Assembly (NCBI GenBank): GCA_938015445.1
Contig: CALLPE010000020.1
Span: forward strand, 1-64,000
Origin: an uncultured Pirellulales bacterium
GTDB lineage: Bacteria; Planctomycetota; Planctomycetia; Pirellulales; Thermoguttaceae
DNA length: 64,000 nucleotides
Direction of reading: 5' to 3'
The translations under genes and the position numbers were made by a program. Positions within the stretch are counted from its first letter, which is position 1; each line of letters opens with the position of its first letter. The notes below the pieces were generated by a model that saw nothing but the letters and a program-made list of their open reading frames with translations, had not been told where the DNA came from and did no database searches. Shown piece by piece: positions 43,537-53,360 of the stretch.

Positions 43537-44535
43537 TTAGCACTGCTTGCTGCCGCAGTCTGACTGCTCGTGCCAGCGTTGCCCTTGCCGACTGTCGCGC
43601 CGCTGCAACTCGGCTTCTATTGCTGCGCGGACAGCAGCTTTATCCCGGCACCACAGGGGCGCTATCAGATACTCCGGCGGAGCATCGCCGCTGAGGCGCT
43701 CGACCACACATCGGGGAGAAAGACACTCCAGAAAATCGGCTGCCAGTTGCACGTACTCCGACATGTTCGGCAGGCGCACCTGCCCAGCGGCGAGCATTCC
43801 AGCCAATTGGGTGCCGCGGACCGCATACAGGTTGTGGAGCTTAACGCTGTGGACGCCCAAACGGTTCAGTTCCTGTGCCGTCGCCTGTGCGTCGTGGGTC
43901 GATTCCTCGGGCAGGCCGAGGATCACGTGCGCGCCGACCTTCAGGCCGTACTTGGCGGCGGCTTCGACTGCACGGCAAAAACATTGGTAATCGTGACCGC
44001 GGCGAAGCCATTGCAGGCTGCCATCGCGTATCGACTGCAAGCCGATTTCCAGCACTAGGAAAGTCCGCGCGGAAATCTCGGCAAGCAAGTCCAGCACTGG
44101 CGGCGGCAGACAGTCGGGCCGGGTTCCTATGGCAATCCCTACCACCTGTGGGTTATCAAGAGCCTCTTCGTAGACCGCCCGCAGTCTGTCCACCGGGGCA
44201 TAGGTGTTGGTACCCGGCTGAAAATATGCCACGAACTTGGTCACATGGCCGCGGGCCGAGAGGGTTTGGATGCCGCGTGCAATCTGTTGGGAAATCGAAA
44301 GGCCGGCCAGCCGGCGACTGGGGCTGAAGCTAGCCGGGTCGCAGAATATGCAGCCCTGGGAGCCTAATGTGCCGTCGCGGTTCGGGCAGTTCATGCCAGC
44401 GTCGAGGCTGATTTTTCTTACCGGCGCGCCGAATCGTTGTCGGTAGTAAAAGCCGATGCTGTAATAGCGCGCTCCAGAGGCCGCCCAGTTAGCGATCGGT
44501 TCGGAAAACTTCCCGCCAATTGACGGCAATGGCAC
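43537..44535 (-). CDS. YhcC-type (TIGR01212) radical SAM protein
   Basis: The 332-residue product has an N-terminal segment GARYYSIGFYYRQRFGAPVR. The iron-sulfur motif is KISLDAGMNCPNRDGTLGSQ followed by GCIFCDPASF (CxnCxxC, unlike the standard CxxxCxxC spacing and typical of this family). TKFVAYFQPGTNTYAPVDRL, VGIAIGTRPDCLP, LEIGLQSIRDGSLQWLRRGH and GAHVILGLPEES complete the barrel. It is an iron-sulfur SAM-cleaving enzyme of unknown substrate, found widely in bacteria. The N-terminus lies near the divergent FHA gene. Confidence 0.9.
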   Translation of the reverse strand: MPLPSIGGKFSEPIANWAASGARYYSIGFYYRQRFGAPVRKISLDAGMNCPNRDGTLGSQGCIFCDPASFSPSRRLAGLSISQQIARGIQTLSARGHVTKFVAYFQPGTNTYAPVDRLRAVYEEALDNPQVVGIAIGTRPDCLPPPVLDLLAEISARTFLVLEIGLQSIRDGSLQWLRRGHDYQCFCRAVEAAAKYGLKVGAHVILGLPEESTHDAQATAQELNRLGVHSVKLHNLYAVRGTQLAGMLAAGQVRLPNMSEYVQLAADFLECLSPRCVVERLSGDAPPEYLIAPLWCRDKAAVRAAIEAELQRRDSRQGQRWHEQSDCGSKQC

Positions 44536-44612
44536 GTCCCTATAAACTAGAAAAGGCTTATCTTGCCGTAATTCTACGAGACCTGTATCTTTCGAGAAAT
44601 GGTGGGCGCGAC

Positions 44613-45104
44613 ATGTACGGGATGTTGATACCGCAGGGTGGTGGGGATCCGATTCCGCTGTTGAAACGTAGCTTGCTAGTGGGCAGGCGCGAAAGCTGCG
44701 ACATAGTGTTGCGGTTTTCCAATGTGTCGGCCCATCATTGCCAGTTGACGCTTACCGGCGGGTATTGGTATGTACGCGACTTGAAAAGCCGCAACGGAGT
44801 GAAGGTCAACGGGGTGCGGGTGACGAGCGAGAAGCGGGTAGACCCGGGCGATATATTGTCCATCGCCAAGCACAATTACGAACTGCGATATTCCCCGGTA
44901 GAACTGGGGGCGGTCGGCCCACCGCCGCCCGATTTCACCGAAACCGATATCTTCAGCAAGTCGCTGTTGGAACGCGCGGGACTGGAGCGCGGCCAACTGT
45001 CCAAGGCCAAACTTCCGCCCGACTACGACGAGCAAAAGCGCTACGATGTAACCAAGGACCAACCCGGCCAATTGCGGTTCCGACCGCGCCCGCCTTCCCG
45101 ATAA
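44613..45104 (+). CDS. FHA-domain protein
   Basis: The 163-residue product has an FHA domain (about 1-95): LLVGRRESCDIVLRFSNVSA, HHCQLTLTGGYWYVRDLKSR, NGVKVNGVRV and GDILSIAKHNYEL. The Arg, Ser and Asn residues that hold phosphothreonine are present. The C-terminal 60 residues (VGPPPPDFTETDIFSKSLLE) look disordered. FHA proteins read serine/threonine-kinase signals, but no such kinase is in the window. ATG 44613 is chosen over the longer frame from 44520, which overlaps the opposite radical SAM gene. It ends 33 bases before rsgA. Confidence 0.82.
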   Translation: MYGMLIPQGGGDPIPLLKRSLLVGRRESCDIVLRFSNVSAHHCQLTLTGGYWYVRDLKSRNGVKVNGVRVTSEKRVDPGDILSIAKHNYELRYSPVELGAVGPPPPDFTETDIFSKSLLERAGLERGQLSKAKLPPDYDEQKRYDVTKDQPGQLRFRPRPPSR

Positions 45105-45137
45105 GCTATAGCACACTCGGCGTTGCGGCCTGCTTGT

Positions 45138-46286
45138 ATGGCGAAAGACAAGAAGATACGCGCCGAATTCCGTAAGAACCGCGCGGTCCGTGCCCGCAGA
45201 AAAGACGTACTGAAGCATCTGGACCCGGCAGAGTTGGAAGAGCAGGCACTGCCACGGGTGGAGCGGGTCTCCGGCAAAGGGGAGTTGAGCCGCAAAAGGA
45301 CCGTACGTGTTTCTGGCGATGCAGCCGAGGGCGAACTGCCTGCACAGTTGGATGTTGACGAGGCGGCCTGCCGCCGGGGGCGAGTGCTTTCGGTGCGCGG
45401 CTTGCGGAGCATCGTGCTGGGCGACGATGGCCAAGTGTATCACTGCGCCACGCGGCGCGTGCTGATGACGCTGGATACAAAACTGCGCCACGCAGTGGCT
45501 GCCGGCGACCGGGTTCTGTTTCGGCCCGTCGAGAATACTAATCCCAAAGAAGGGTTGATCGAGCGGATCGAACCACGGCACGGGACGCTTTCCCGCGCCG
45601 TCCGCGGCCAGCAGCAAGTCATCGTGGCCAATATCGACCAGTTGGCCATTGTCGTTAGCGCCGACGAGCCACCGTTGAAGCCCAATCTCATCGACCGCCT
45701 GTTGGTCACTGCCGAGAAAGGCGGCGTCGTACCGCTGATCTGCATCAACAAGGTCGACCTGGTCGATTTGGCCGAACTACAGCCGCTTATCGGCACGTAT
45801 AGCCAAATGGGGTACAGCGTGCTGGCGCTGAGCGCCAAGACAGGCTTCGGGGTGGAGCGTTTTTCGCGGGCGCTGGCTGGCCGGGCCACGGTGGTGGCCG
45901 GACAAAGCGGGGTGGGCAAGTCCTCGCTGCTTAACGCCATAGATCCTACATGGAACCTGCACGTCCGCCCGGTCAGTCGGGACACCCTCAAAGGCCGCCA
46001 TACCACGACCAACGCACAACTGCTGCCGCTGGGATGCGGCGGTTATGTGGTGGACACGCCCGGCGTGCGACAGTTCGAGCTGTGGGACGTGGTGGCGGCG
46101 GAAGTGGCCGGTTTCTTCCGCGACATTCGACCGTATGTCTGTCTGTGCCGCTTCCCCGATTGCACCCATACCCACGAGGACGACTGCGCCGTCAAAAGCG
46201 CTGTGGCCGACGGACGAATCGACGCCCGACGCTACGAAAGCTATTGCCGCTTGTTGGCCGATGAAGCCGAGGAGGGCGTAGACTGA
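45138..46286 (+). CDS. rsgA: Ribosome small subunit-dependent GTPase RsgA
   Basis: The 382-residue product begins MAKDKKIRAEFRKNRAVRAR, a basic extension of about 90 residues. An OB fold and a circularly permuted GTPase follow: G4 INKVDLVD, G5 SAKTG, G1 VVAGQSGVGKSSLLNAIDP, G2 GRHTTTNAQ, G3 VVDTPGVRQFEL. A zinc knuckle CLCRFPDCTHTHEDDCAVKS with ARRYESYCRLL ends the protein. RsgA checks maturation of the 30S subunit. The extension is longer than in E. coli. ATG 45138 starts at the conserved MAKDKK rather than at 45123. Confidence 0.94.
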   Translation: MAKDKKIRAEFRKNRAVRARRKDVLKHLDPAELEEQALPRVERVSGKGELSRKRTVRVSGDAAEGELPAQLDVDEAACRRGRVLSVRGLRSIVLGDDGQVYHCATRRVLMTLDTKLRHAVAAGDRVLFRPVENTNPKEGLIERIEPRHGTLSRAVRGQQQVIVANIDQLAIVVSADEPPLKPNLIDRLLVTAEKGGVVPLICINKVDLVDLAELQPLIGTYSQMGYSVLALSAKTGFGVERFSRALAGRATVVAGQSGVGKSSLLNAIDPTWNLHVRPVSRDTLKGRHTTTNAQLLPLGCGGYVVDTPGVRQFELWDVVAAEVAGFFRDIRPYVCLCRFPDCTHTHEDDCAVKSAVADGRIDARRYESYCRLLADEAEEGVD

Positions 46287-46519
46287 GCAGCATATCGATT
46301 CGCCGCCGAGGTGGGTGGGAAACACGGTTCAAAGCACAGGTGCACAAGCTACAATTCCGGTAGAGTCAAGCGAGGTTGTTTGCCCGAAGGCACCAGGCAT
46401 TTTAAAAAAAAGAAGTCACCAAACAGTGTAAAAGGCGACGCACTTCTGTTTGCATAACCATAGTGCTATGTTGATGTCGAGCGGATCAACTTCTTACTAG
46501 GAGGAGTACGCCGCAAGCC

Positions 46520-47800
46520 GTGTACGAACTGAGGCGAATCGAGCGAGTGGCTGCCGAGTCGGCCATTCTGGTAGGCGTGTTCTTGCCCGGCCGTGCGCCC
46601 GAGCGAGTTCCTTTGCAGGAGTTAGAGGGGCTGGCCACCACGGCGGGCTGTCGTGTGGTTGGTTACGTCACCCAGCGCCGCGATGCGCCCGACGCCGCCA
46701 CCTACCTGGGTAGCGGCAAAGTAGAAGAGCTGGCCGCCTTGGTAGCCAAGACACAGGCCGACGTGGTGATCTTCGACAACGACCTGTCGCCCGGCCAGGT
46801 GCGCAACCTGGAAAAGGCGCTAGGCGTCAAGGTGATCGACCGAACGGAACTTATCTTGGACATCTTCGCCGGCCGCGCACAGACTCACGAAGCCCGGCTG
46901 GCCGTCGAGCTGGCCCAGCTCGAATACGCCATGCCGCGGCTGAAGCGGATGTGGACTCACCTATCTCGATTGCGAAAAGGTGTGGGGTTGCGCGGCCCCG
47001 GCGAGACCCAGTTGGAAGAAGACCGCCGGCTAGTGGAAAACCGCATCAAGGAATTGAGGCGGAAGCTGCGGGCCATCGAGCGGCGCAAGCAGCGGGAGGT
47101 AGCCGCCCGCCGGGACCACATGACTGTGTCGCTGGTGGGTTACACCAACGTAGGCAAGAGCACGCTGCTAAACGCTCTGACGGGGGCCGACGTTTTCGTG
47201 CAAGACGCCTTGTTCGCCACGCTCGACACCCGCACCCGCCGCTGGGACATCCCCGGCTGGGGCCACGTGTTGCTGAGCGATACGGTGGGTTTCATCCGCG
47301 ATTTGCCGCACCATCTTATCGCCAGCTTTAAGGCGACGTTGGAAGAAGCCCGACAAGCCGACCTGCTGCTGCACGTGGCCGACGGAAGCAATCCCGACGT
47401 GTATGAGCAGATTTCCGCCGCTTTCCGCGTGTTGGAAGAAATCCGCATCGAAAAGAAAGACACTCTACTGGTAATCAACAAGATCGATGCCCTGGCCGAT
47501 CGCGCCCGGCTGGAAGGACTGCTGGGCCGATACCCGCACGCTATACCCGTAAGCGCCAAGACCGGCGAAGGCTTGTTCCAGTTGGCTGCCGCCGTGGCCG
47601 ATGCGCTGAGCAAGACCTTCGTCGATGTGGATGTGGAAATGGGAGTAGACAACGGCCAAGCGATGGCTTATCTGGCCCAGCACGGCCAGGTGCTGTCGAA
47701 GAAGTTTCTCGACGGTCGAGTTATCGTTCACTGCCGTATCCCTAGAGGGTTCTTGGGCCGGATGGCCAAGGACGGCGTGCAGGTGCTGGCCCGGCAATAG
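46520..47800 (+). CDS. hflX: Ribosome-associated GTPase HflX
   Basis: The 426-residue product (GTG 46520, YELRRIERVAAESAILVGVF) has the N-terminal HflX domain: TQRRDAPDAATYLGSGKVEE, IFDNDLSPGQVRNLEKALG, VIDRTELILDIFAGRAQTHE and LRGPGETQLEEDRRLV. The GTPase domain has G1 VGYTNVGKSTLLNAL, G3 LSDTVGFIRDLPHHLIASFK, G4 LVINKIDAL and G5 SAKTG. HflX splits stalled or hibernating ribosomes. The GGAGGAG is about 14 bases upstream of the GTG, farther than usual. It follows rsgA with a 233-base gap holding no gene. Confidence 0.96.
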   Translation: MYELRRIERVAAESAILVGVFLPGRAPERVPLQELEGLATTAGCRVVGYVTQRRDAPDAATYLGSGKVEELAALVAKTQADVVIFDNDLSPGQVRNLEKALGVKVIDRTELILDIFAGRAQTHEARLAVELAQLEYAMPRLKRMWTHLSRLRKGVGLRGPGETQLEEDRRLVENRIKELRRKLRAIERRKQREVAARRDHMTVSLVGYTNVGKSTLLNALTGADVFVQDALFATLDTRTRRWDIPGWGHVLLSDTVGFIRDLPHHLIASFKATLEEARQADLLLHVADGSNPDVYEQISAAFRVLEEIRIEKKDTLLVINKIDALADRARLEGLLGRYPHAIPVSAKTGEGLFQLAAAVADALSKTFVDVDVEMGVDNGQAMAYLAQHGQVLSKKFLDGRVIVHCRIPRGFLGRMAKDGVQVLARQ

Positions 47801-47907
47801 CGGCCCCGATTTCCCGCCGCTCCGGTTTGCCTCACCGCTTGCACAAGCATAGCCGCTGGTCGAACGCCCTTTGTCGTCTATCACGGCTTGAGAAAAGCAG
47901 CACCGCG

Positions 47908-48693
47908 ATGCACCGCCAGATACGCGACAGCCGAGCGATCGTCACCGGGGCATCCAGCGGCATCGGCTGGGAAATCGCCCGCCAGCTTGCACAACATGGC
48001 GCCGCGCTGGTCCTTACCGCTCGGCGCCAGCAACGGCTCGAACAGCTTGCCGACGAGATTCGCTCGGGCGGCGGTCGGGCGGAAGTCGTCGCCGGAGACC
48101 TGGCCGAGCAAGAAACTCGACAGGCTGTGGTCGACTGCGCGCAGCGCAGCTTCGGCGGGCTGGACATCCTGGTGAACAACGCCGGGCTGGGAGGCGTGGG
48201 GCTATTTGAAGACTCGAACCCCCAGCGGCTGCGCCGGATCATGGAGGTCAACTTCTTCGCCGCCGCCGAAATGATCCGCTTGGCGCTGCCACTGCTGAAA
48301 CGCGGCCGCAATCCCATCGTGGTGAACGTGGCCTCGATTCTGGGACATCGAGCGGTTCCCTATTGCAGCGAGTATTGCGCAAGCAAGTTCGCGTTGCGCG
48401 GATTCAGCGAGTCGCTCCGGGCCGAGCTGAGCGTCCACCACATCGACGTGCTGGTGGTCAGCCCCGGCACGACCGAAACTGAGTTCTTCGACAACGTGAT
48501 CCATCGCACTGCCGAACCTCCCTGGCCGAAGCACAGGCCGGCCTCGCCGGCGCAAGTCGCCCGTCGCACCATCCACGCGATCCAGCGCGGCAGGCACGAA
48601 ATCATTCCCTACTTCTGGGGACACGCGCTGGTATGGCTCAATCGGCTTTTCCCGCGGCTGGTCGACCGGCTTATGACCCGCTGGGTGCGCTGA
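47908..48693 (+). CDS. Short-chain dehydrogenase/reductase (SDR)
   Basis: The 261-residue product (MHRQIRDSRAIVTGASSGIG) is a classical SDR. It has TGASSGIG for the dinucleotide, LVNNAGLGG, the Ser of VNVASILGH and catalytic YCSEYCASKFALRGFSESLR (YxxxK). An Arg after the first strand (TARRQQRLEQLADEIRS) suggests NADP(H). The C-terminal tail carries ALVWLNRLFPRLVDRL, an amphipathic helix that may touch the membrane. The substrate is unknown. It converges with the GH106-like gene. Confidence 0.9.
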   Translation: MHRQIRDSRAIVTGASSGIGWEIARQLAQHGAALVLTARRQQRLEQLADEIRSGGGRAEVVAGDLAEQETRQAVVDCAQRSFGGLDILVNNAGLGGVGLFEDSNPQRLRRIMEVNFFAAAEMIRLALPLLKRGRNPIVVNVASILGHRAVPYCSEYCASKFALRGFSESLRAELSVHHIDVLVVSPGTTETEFFDNVIHRTAEPPWPKHRPASPAQVARRTIHAIQRGRHEIIPYFWGHALVWLNRLFPRLVDRLMTRWVR

Positions 48694-48748
48694 GGGCGCC
48701 GCACCGCTGTGCGGATTCCGCTACTGTGGTTGGTCCTCCTAGACCAGC

Positions 48749-51574
48749 TCACCGAGCATTGGCTGCGTCGAAGAACTCCAACCGCACCGGTCCCAACAAA
48801 CCCGAGGGCACCAGCGGATCCTCGGACGCAAAACCTTGGAATGGGCGGAAGCTCGGTTCCCTTTTTCCGGCTCGCAGGGCCACGTTTGTTCTGGTGATTC
48901 TTTTCTCCGCGGGCAACCTCGCGTCGCCGATCAGACGATTGACCCACGTGTTTGTCACGGCCACCGATAGTTCGTTGCGGCCCGGCTTGACCGCGCCGGT
49001 GGCTTCCACGCTCCAGGGGGCAGTCCACACCACGCCCAAAGGTTTTCCGTTGAGCCACACCTCGGCGATGTGCTTCACGTCGCCCAGTTGGATGCGCACG
49101 GGGCGGAGGGCTTGCTCGGCCGAAAGCTCGAAGCTTTTTCGATAAGTGGCTGTGCCGGAGAAGAACTTTACCCCTTCATCAGGGTGTTCGTTCCAGGCCA
49201 CAAGGCGATCGAAACCGAGCCTCGTCGGCGCGCCGCGACCCGGCTGAAAATCGACCTGCCACGGCCCAGTCAATACCAGCGTCTCGAGTGCCGACCTCTG
49301 CGGCGGGCCGGGAGCACGGAGCGGAGTCTCCGGCTTGCGGAACACTACGAACATCGATCCGTTCTCCGGCAGACTGAGCCACACGGCGGTCCGTCCGTCG
49401 TCGGTCAGTCTCCATTGCGGCGCTGGAAAAATCTGTCCAGTTACGGCGTCCCACAGTTCCGGTTGCTTCCCGTAGATGCGGAAGATGCACTCGGCGTTGC
49501 CGGAGCCTGCTACGAAATAAATCTCTGCTTGCATTGTGCGCCGATGAGTGTAGCTGAAAGGCCCCTGGAAGTCCGGCAGGATCTGCTTGGCCAGTAGCAC
49601 CTCTTCTACGCTCTTGTTGGTGATGGCCAGCGCGGTCAACTCCTCGACCAGTTGTTGAACACGCCGATCGCAGGCCGGATAGTTCGTCAGTCCCGGCGCC
49701 CGCTCCGGTCGCCGACGTCCCAGCACCACAGTCGCGCCCGCGCGGGCCAGCGCCACCAGTTGCTCCAGCACCGCTGGCTGGGCCACATTTTCTTCCCAAT
49801 CTACGACCAGTGCGCGGTAGCACATCCCATCGGGCAGCACCAAGTCGCCGTCTTGCACCCTGAGCCGCTCCAATAGCACTTCGGTGGTCAGTAGATCGTA
49901 AGAATACCCCTTGGGCAGGGTGAGCGTTGCCTGCTGACTCCAAGCGGGATTCCGCTCGGCGCTAGCGCCCAGGTTGCTCCAATCCAGGTAAGGCTTGTCG
50001 CCGACATACACGCACAGGTCGGCTGCGAAACGTCCTTGCCGGAGCATCCACTGGCAGCGTGCCAAGTAAGTCAGGAACGGCTGGGCGAGCCGGAACCATG
50101 TGACATTGGGGTTCAGGTGCGTGCCGGCGAAGTACTCGATGCCCGGCTGTCCGAACTGCTCGGGCGACGCCGTAAAGGTATGCCATATCAAGTGGTTGAT
50201 GCCCTCGCAGAAGGAATGATCGGCCGTGGGCTTCAGCGCGGCCGGATATGCCGACCAATGATGCGCCATGTGCGTGAAGGCCTCGGCGGCAGCCAAGCTC
50301 TTGCCGTATACGTGAGCAGTCATCGCCGCCGAGAGATTGAATCCCCGGTGACGCGCCGAGTACATCCCACCCCACCAGAACTCGCCTTGAGGCATGTCGG
50401 TGCGAGCCAAGAACGACAATTGGTCGGCCTCGGAGAATACCGGCATATTGCGGTTCCACGGACCGCCAGATTCCGCGTGCCACTTCAATCCGTGTTTGCG
50501 ACAAAGCTCGTGCAGTTTGCCGTAATAATTGTCGCGGAAGCACTCGGCCAAGGTCTTTTGATAATCGCGGAGGAATCGCTGCGACTGTTCGGGCGTACGC
50601 ACCACGAAACCGGCCAGCACCGGCAACCAAGGTTGAATCTTGTATTTGCGGCGGCTTTCGAATTGGGCTTCAAAATCCCGGGTCCAACTGGGCAATGCGC
50701 CCTCCCAACTGACGGTGTAAAAATGGGTGAGCGTTTTGCCTGCCAACGGGCCGGCCTCCTCTAGCAGCGCTTTGCCCATCCGCCCAAAGTGACGTTCCAC
50801 TGCCGCAGCATCGAGGATATCCACATCGTATTGTCGGCCTTCCATGGTGACGTAGCCGAACTGAAGCAAGACCCAAGTGCCCGGCTCCACGTCCCAGCTC
50901 AGTCGTCCTTGGGCGTCTACTTGGGATGTCAGGTCTACCAGCTTCAGTGCGGTCCTGGGCCACGCTTCCTGCCAGCCTTCGGCGCGGAGTGCATCGGGCG
51001 AAGTACGCTCGGGCCGCGCCGCGCCGTGGGCGACCATTACGCCCATTATGGCGATAGGCCAATAGCGCCGCCCCTGTGGCCGCTTCAGCTCGTAGGCGAG
51101 CTTTTGAGGCCCAACCACCTCGGCGGCCTGCCAGATGAGTTTTTTCGGGCAGTCGTCGCCCACCTCCCACGGCCCTTTGAGCGCCCCGGCGCAACTGCTC
51201 AGATTGATGCTCACCTCCAAGCCTTCCTGGTGGGCCTTTTGCAACGCCAGCCGTAGCATCTGCCGCCACTGGGGAGACATGAAGTCGGTTTTCGGTGGCG
51301 GCAGGACGACATGGGCCTCGTCGTCGTGGTAACCGCGCGCGTCGAACAACAGCAAACCGCCCACGCCGATTTGCTTCATCGCTTCCAGGTCGCGGCGGAT
51401 CGTCTTCTCGTCGATGTTCCCGTTGAGCCACCACCAATAAACCCACGGTCTAGCCGACTGCGGAACGCTGCGGAAAGCCTGCTCCAGCTCGTCGGCTGCG
51501 ACGACGGCGGGAAGGACTACACTTGCCAGAAACAGCGCCACGAACCATAGGTGCATGTGCAAGCGGGCTGTCAT
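48749..51574 (-). CDS. Secreted GH106-like glycoside hydrolase (alpha-L-rhamnosidase-like)
   Basis: The 941-residue product has a signal peptide (MTARLHMHLWFVALFLASVV, cleavage near VVAADE). The family start follows: FRSVPQSARPWVYWWWLNGN, DLEAMKQIGVGGLLLFDARG and LEVSINLSSCAGALKGPWEV. A large barrel-like middle (KHGLKWHAESGGPWNRNMPV, HTFTASPEQFGQPGIEYFAG) precedes a C-terminal beta-sandwich binding domain (QVDFQPGRGAPTRLGFDRLV, VWLNGKPLGVVWTAPWSVEA). GH106-like enzymes remove rhamnose from plant or algal polysaccharides. ATG 51574 has AAGGAG 8 bases upstream. It works at the periplasmic or external side. Confidence 0.82.
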   Translation of the reverse strand: MTARLHMHLWFVALFLASVVLPAVVAADELEQAFRSVPQSARPWVYWWWLNGNIDEKTIRRDLEAMKQIGVGGLLLFDARGYHDDEAHVVLPPPKTDFMSPQWRQMLRLALQKAHQEGLEVSINLSSCAGALKGPWEVGDDCPKKLIWQAAEVVGPQKLAYELKRPQGRRYWPIAIMGVMVAHGAARPERTSPDALRAEGWQEAWPRTALKLVDLTSQVDAQGRLSWDVEPGTWVLLQFGYVTMEGRQYDVDILDAAAVERHFGRMGKALLEEAGPLAGKTLTHFYTVSWEGALPSWTRDFEAQFESRRKYKIQPWLPVLAGFVVRTPEQSQRFLRDYQKTLAECFRDNYYGKLHELCRKHGLKWHAESGGPWNRNMPVFSEADQLSFLARTDMPQGEFWWGGMYSARHRGFNLSAAMTAHVYGKSLAAAEAFTHMAHHWSAYPAALKPTADHSFCEGINHLIWHTFTASPEQFGQPGIEYFAGTHLNPNVTWFRLAQPFLTYLARCQWMLRQGRFAADLCVYVGDKPYLDWSNLGASAERNPAWSQQATLTLPKGYSYDLLTTEVLLERLRVQDGDLVLPDGMCYRALVVDWEENVAQPAVLEQLVALARAGATVVLGRRRPERAPGLTNYPACDRRVQQLVEELTALAITNKSVEEVLLAKQILPDFQGPFSYTHRRTMQAEIYFVAGSGNAECIFRIYGKQPELWDAVTGQIFPAPQWRLTDDGRTAVWLSLPENGSMFVVFRKPETPLRAPGPPQRSALETLVLTGPWQVDFQPGRGAPTRLGFDRLVAWNEHPDEGVKFFSGTATYRKSFELSAEQALRPVRIQLGDVKHIAEVWLNGKPLGVVWTAPWSVEATGAVKPGRNELSVAVTNTWVNRLIGDARLPAEKRITRTNVALRAGKREPSFRPFQGFASEDPLVPSGLLGPVRLEFFDAANAR

Positions 51575-51635
51575 GCTCGCGCTCCTTCGGAGGAAAGGAT
51601 GGTGCCATTGGCGTGGCGACGCGCCACGACCGGCG

Positions 51636-51668
51636 TTCCATAACCGGAGTGCCATAACCGGAGTGCCA
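51636..51668. repeat. 14-base tandem repeat
   Basis: Units 51636-51649 and 51650-51663 (core CCATAACCGGAG) are followed by a partial third unit (TGCCA). Confidence 0.85.
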
Positions 51669-51805
51669 AGCCGTGAACAAGTTTAGCGGCGCCGTTGCGC
51701 GCGGCCAACCGTTGCCAGCGCAGCGCATACAAGATAGCTAAACTCCGACGCCGAAGAGACTTGGTAAGCGAGCAGCAGCGGCCAGAGGGAACTTCATTTG
51801 CACTG

Positions 51806-51853
51806 CCAGCCAGAAACACGACCGAACTACCAGCCAGAAACACGACCGAAAGT
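51806..51853. repeat. 24-base tandem pair
   Basis: Two units (51806-51829, 51830-51853; core CCAGCCAGAAACACGACCGA) differ only in the last three bases. They lie just beyond the clpX stop. Confidence 0.9.
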
Positions 51854-51883
51854 TCAGCGACGAGGGCGTCGCGCCGCGCGCAG

Positions 51884-53164
51884 CTACGCGCTCTTGGCGG
51901 CCGGCATAGGCATGAGCTTCTGCTTGCCCAGCACTACGTCCTCGCTGACTACGAAGCGCATGCCGGCGCCTTTTTCGGGCAGTTCGAAGAGGATATCGAG
52001 CATCACCTCTTCGATCACTGCGCGCAGCGCCCGGGCACCGGTCTCGCGCTGTTTGGCTTTCACGGCGATGGCTCGCAGCGCTTCGGGCGTGAACACCAAT
52101 TCTGCGTTTTCCATGGCAAACAGCGCCTGGTACTGCTTGACGATGGCGTTCTTCGGTTCGGTCAGCACGCGGATCATGGCCGGCAAGTCCAGCGGACGGA
52201 GGGCCGAGATCACCGGCAGCCGGCCGATCAGTTCCGGGATCATGCCGAATTGCAGCAGGTCGTCGGGCGTGACTTGCTCCAGCAGGTCGCCCAGCGCCAG
52301 CTCTGCCCGCGCGCTGCTCTCCTGGCCGAAACCGATGGTGCGTTTGCCCAAGCGGCGGGCGATGATGTTTTCGATGCCCACGAACGTGCCGCCGCAGATG
52401 AACAAAATGTTGGTGGTATCGACTTGGATGTACTGCTGTTCGGGATGCTTGCGGCCGCCCTGCGGTGGGACATTGGCGATGGTGCCTTCGAGCATTTTCA
52501 GCAGGGCCTGTTGCACGCCTTCGCCCGAGACGTCGCGCGTGATGGACACGTTTTGGCTGGTCTTGCCGATCTTGTCGATTTCGTCGATGTAGATTACGCC
52601 GCGTTGGGTGGCTTCGATGTCGAAATCGGCAGCGTGTAGTAGCTTCAGCAGCAAGTTCTCCACGTCTTCGCCCACGTAGCCCGCCTCGGTCAAGGTGGTG
52701 GCATCGCCGATGGCGAACGGCACATCAAGTATCTTGGCCAGCGTCTGGGCCAGCAGGGTTTTTCCGGAGCCGGTCGGGCCAATGAGCAAGATGTTAGACT
52801 TGTCGATTTCCACATCGCCGGGCACCCGTCCGTGGGCAAGGCGTTTGTAGTGGCTGTACACCGCCACCGAGAGGACTTTCTTGGCGTGTTCCTGTCCGAC
52901 GACGTATTGATCCAGATGGGCGCAAATCTCGCGCGGTGTGGGGATGCGGCCCAATATCGGCTTGGCCGTTCCGCGGCGGCGGCGTTCCTGTTCGAGTATC
53001 GACTGGCACAGGTCGATACACTCGCCGCAGATGTAAACGTCGCCGGGGCCTTCGACCAGCGGGCCGACGTCGCGGTAACTTTTTCGGCAAAACGAACAAA
53101 AGGCGTTTTTCTTAGTCGGACCGTTGCCGCGGCGTCCGGTGGTGAAGTCGCGTCCCAGTGGCAT
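51884..53164 (-). CDS. clpX: ATP-dependent Clp protease ATP-binding subunit ClpX
   Basis: The 426-residue product has the N-terminal zinc-binding domain ([28 protein letters not shown]). An AAA+ module follows: Walker [21 protein letters not shown], pore loop [16 protein letters not shown], Walker [15 protein letters not shown] and [20 protein letters not shown]-like [20 protein letters not shown]. The ClpP-binding loop is near GKRTIGFG (IGF). The C-terminus has [20 protein letters not shown]. It unfolds tagged substrates for ClpP. No clpP or tig gene is adjacent, unlike the common tig-clpP-clpX order. Confidence 0.97.
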   Translation of the reverse strand: MPLGRDFTTGRRGNGPTKKNAFCSFCRKSYRDVGPLVEGPGDVYICGECIDLCQSILEQERRRRGTAKPILGRIPTPREICAHLDQYVVGQEHAKKVLSVAVYSHYKRLAHGRVPGDVEIDKSNILLIGPTGSGKTLLAQTLAKILDVPFAIGDATTLTEAGYVGEDVENLLLKLLHAADFDIEATQRGVIYIDEIDKIGKTSQNVSITRDVSGEGVQQALLKMLEGTIANVPPQGGRKHPEQQYIQVDTTNILFICGGTFVGIENIIARRLGKRTIGFGQESSARAELALGDLLEQVTPDDLLQFGMIPELIGRLPVISALRPLDLPAMIRVLTEPKNAIVKQYQALFAMENAELVFTPEALRAIAVKAKQRETGARALRAVIEEVMLDILFELPEKGAGMRFVVSEDVVLGKQKLMPMPAAKSA

Positions 53165-53332
53165 GGCCTTCCTCTTCTCGGTTCCCGGTCGTGTACTGCG
53201 GCCCCTCTCAGATTTACTACGGCTACGGCGCGGCCAAAGTTTTCGTCGCTTTGCTTGCTACCGCGCCGGCGACACATTCGCCATAATCGAGCACATTCGC
53301 CATAATCCAGCCGTCCGGTGCGGCCGGCAGTT

Positions 53333-53360
53333 GGCGATTGAGCCGGCGATTCAGTCGGCG
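53333..53360 (-). repeat. 12-base repeat containing the stop codon of the neighbouring gene
   Basis: Units at 53333-53344 and 53345-53356 plus a partial one read GGCGATTGAGCC and GGCGATTCAGTC. The second contains the complement of the TGA that ends the small membrane protein gene (53351-53353). A 19-base pair lies at 53274-53311 nearby. Confidence 0.7.

Larger units (their letters stand above)
51575..51883. other. Gap between the GH106-like gene and clpX
   Basis: No gene. It holds a 14-base repeat (51636-51668) and a 24-base tandem pair (51806-51853). The minus-strand promoter of the GH106-like gene should be here but is not assigned. Confidence 0.6.
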
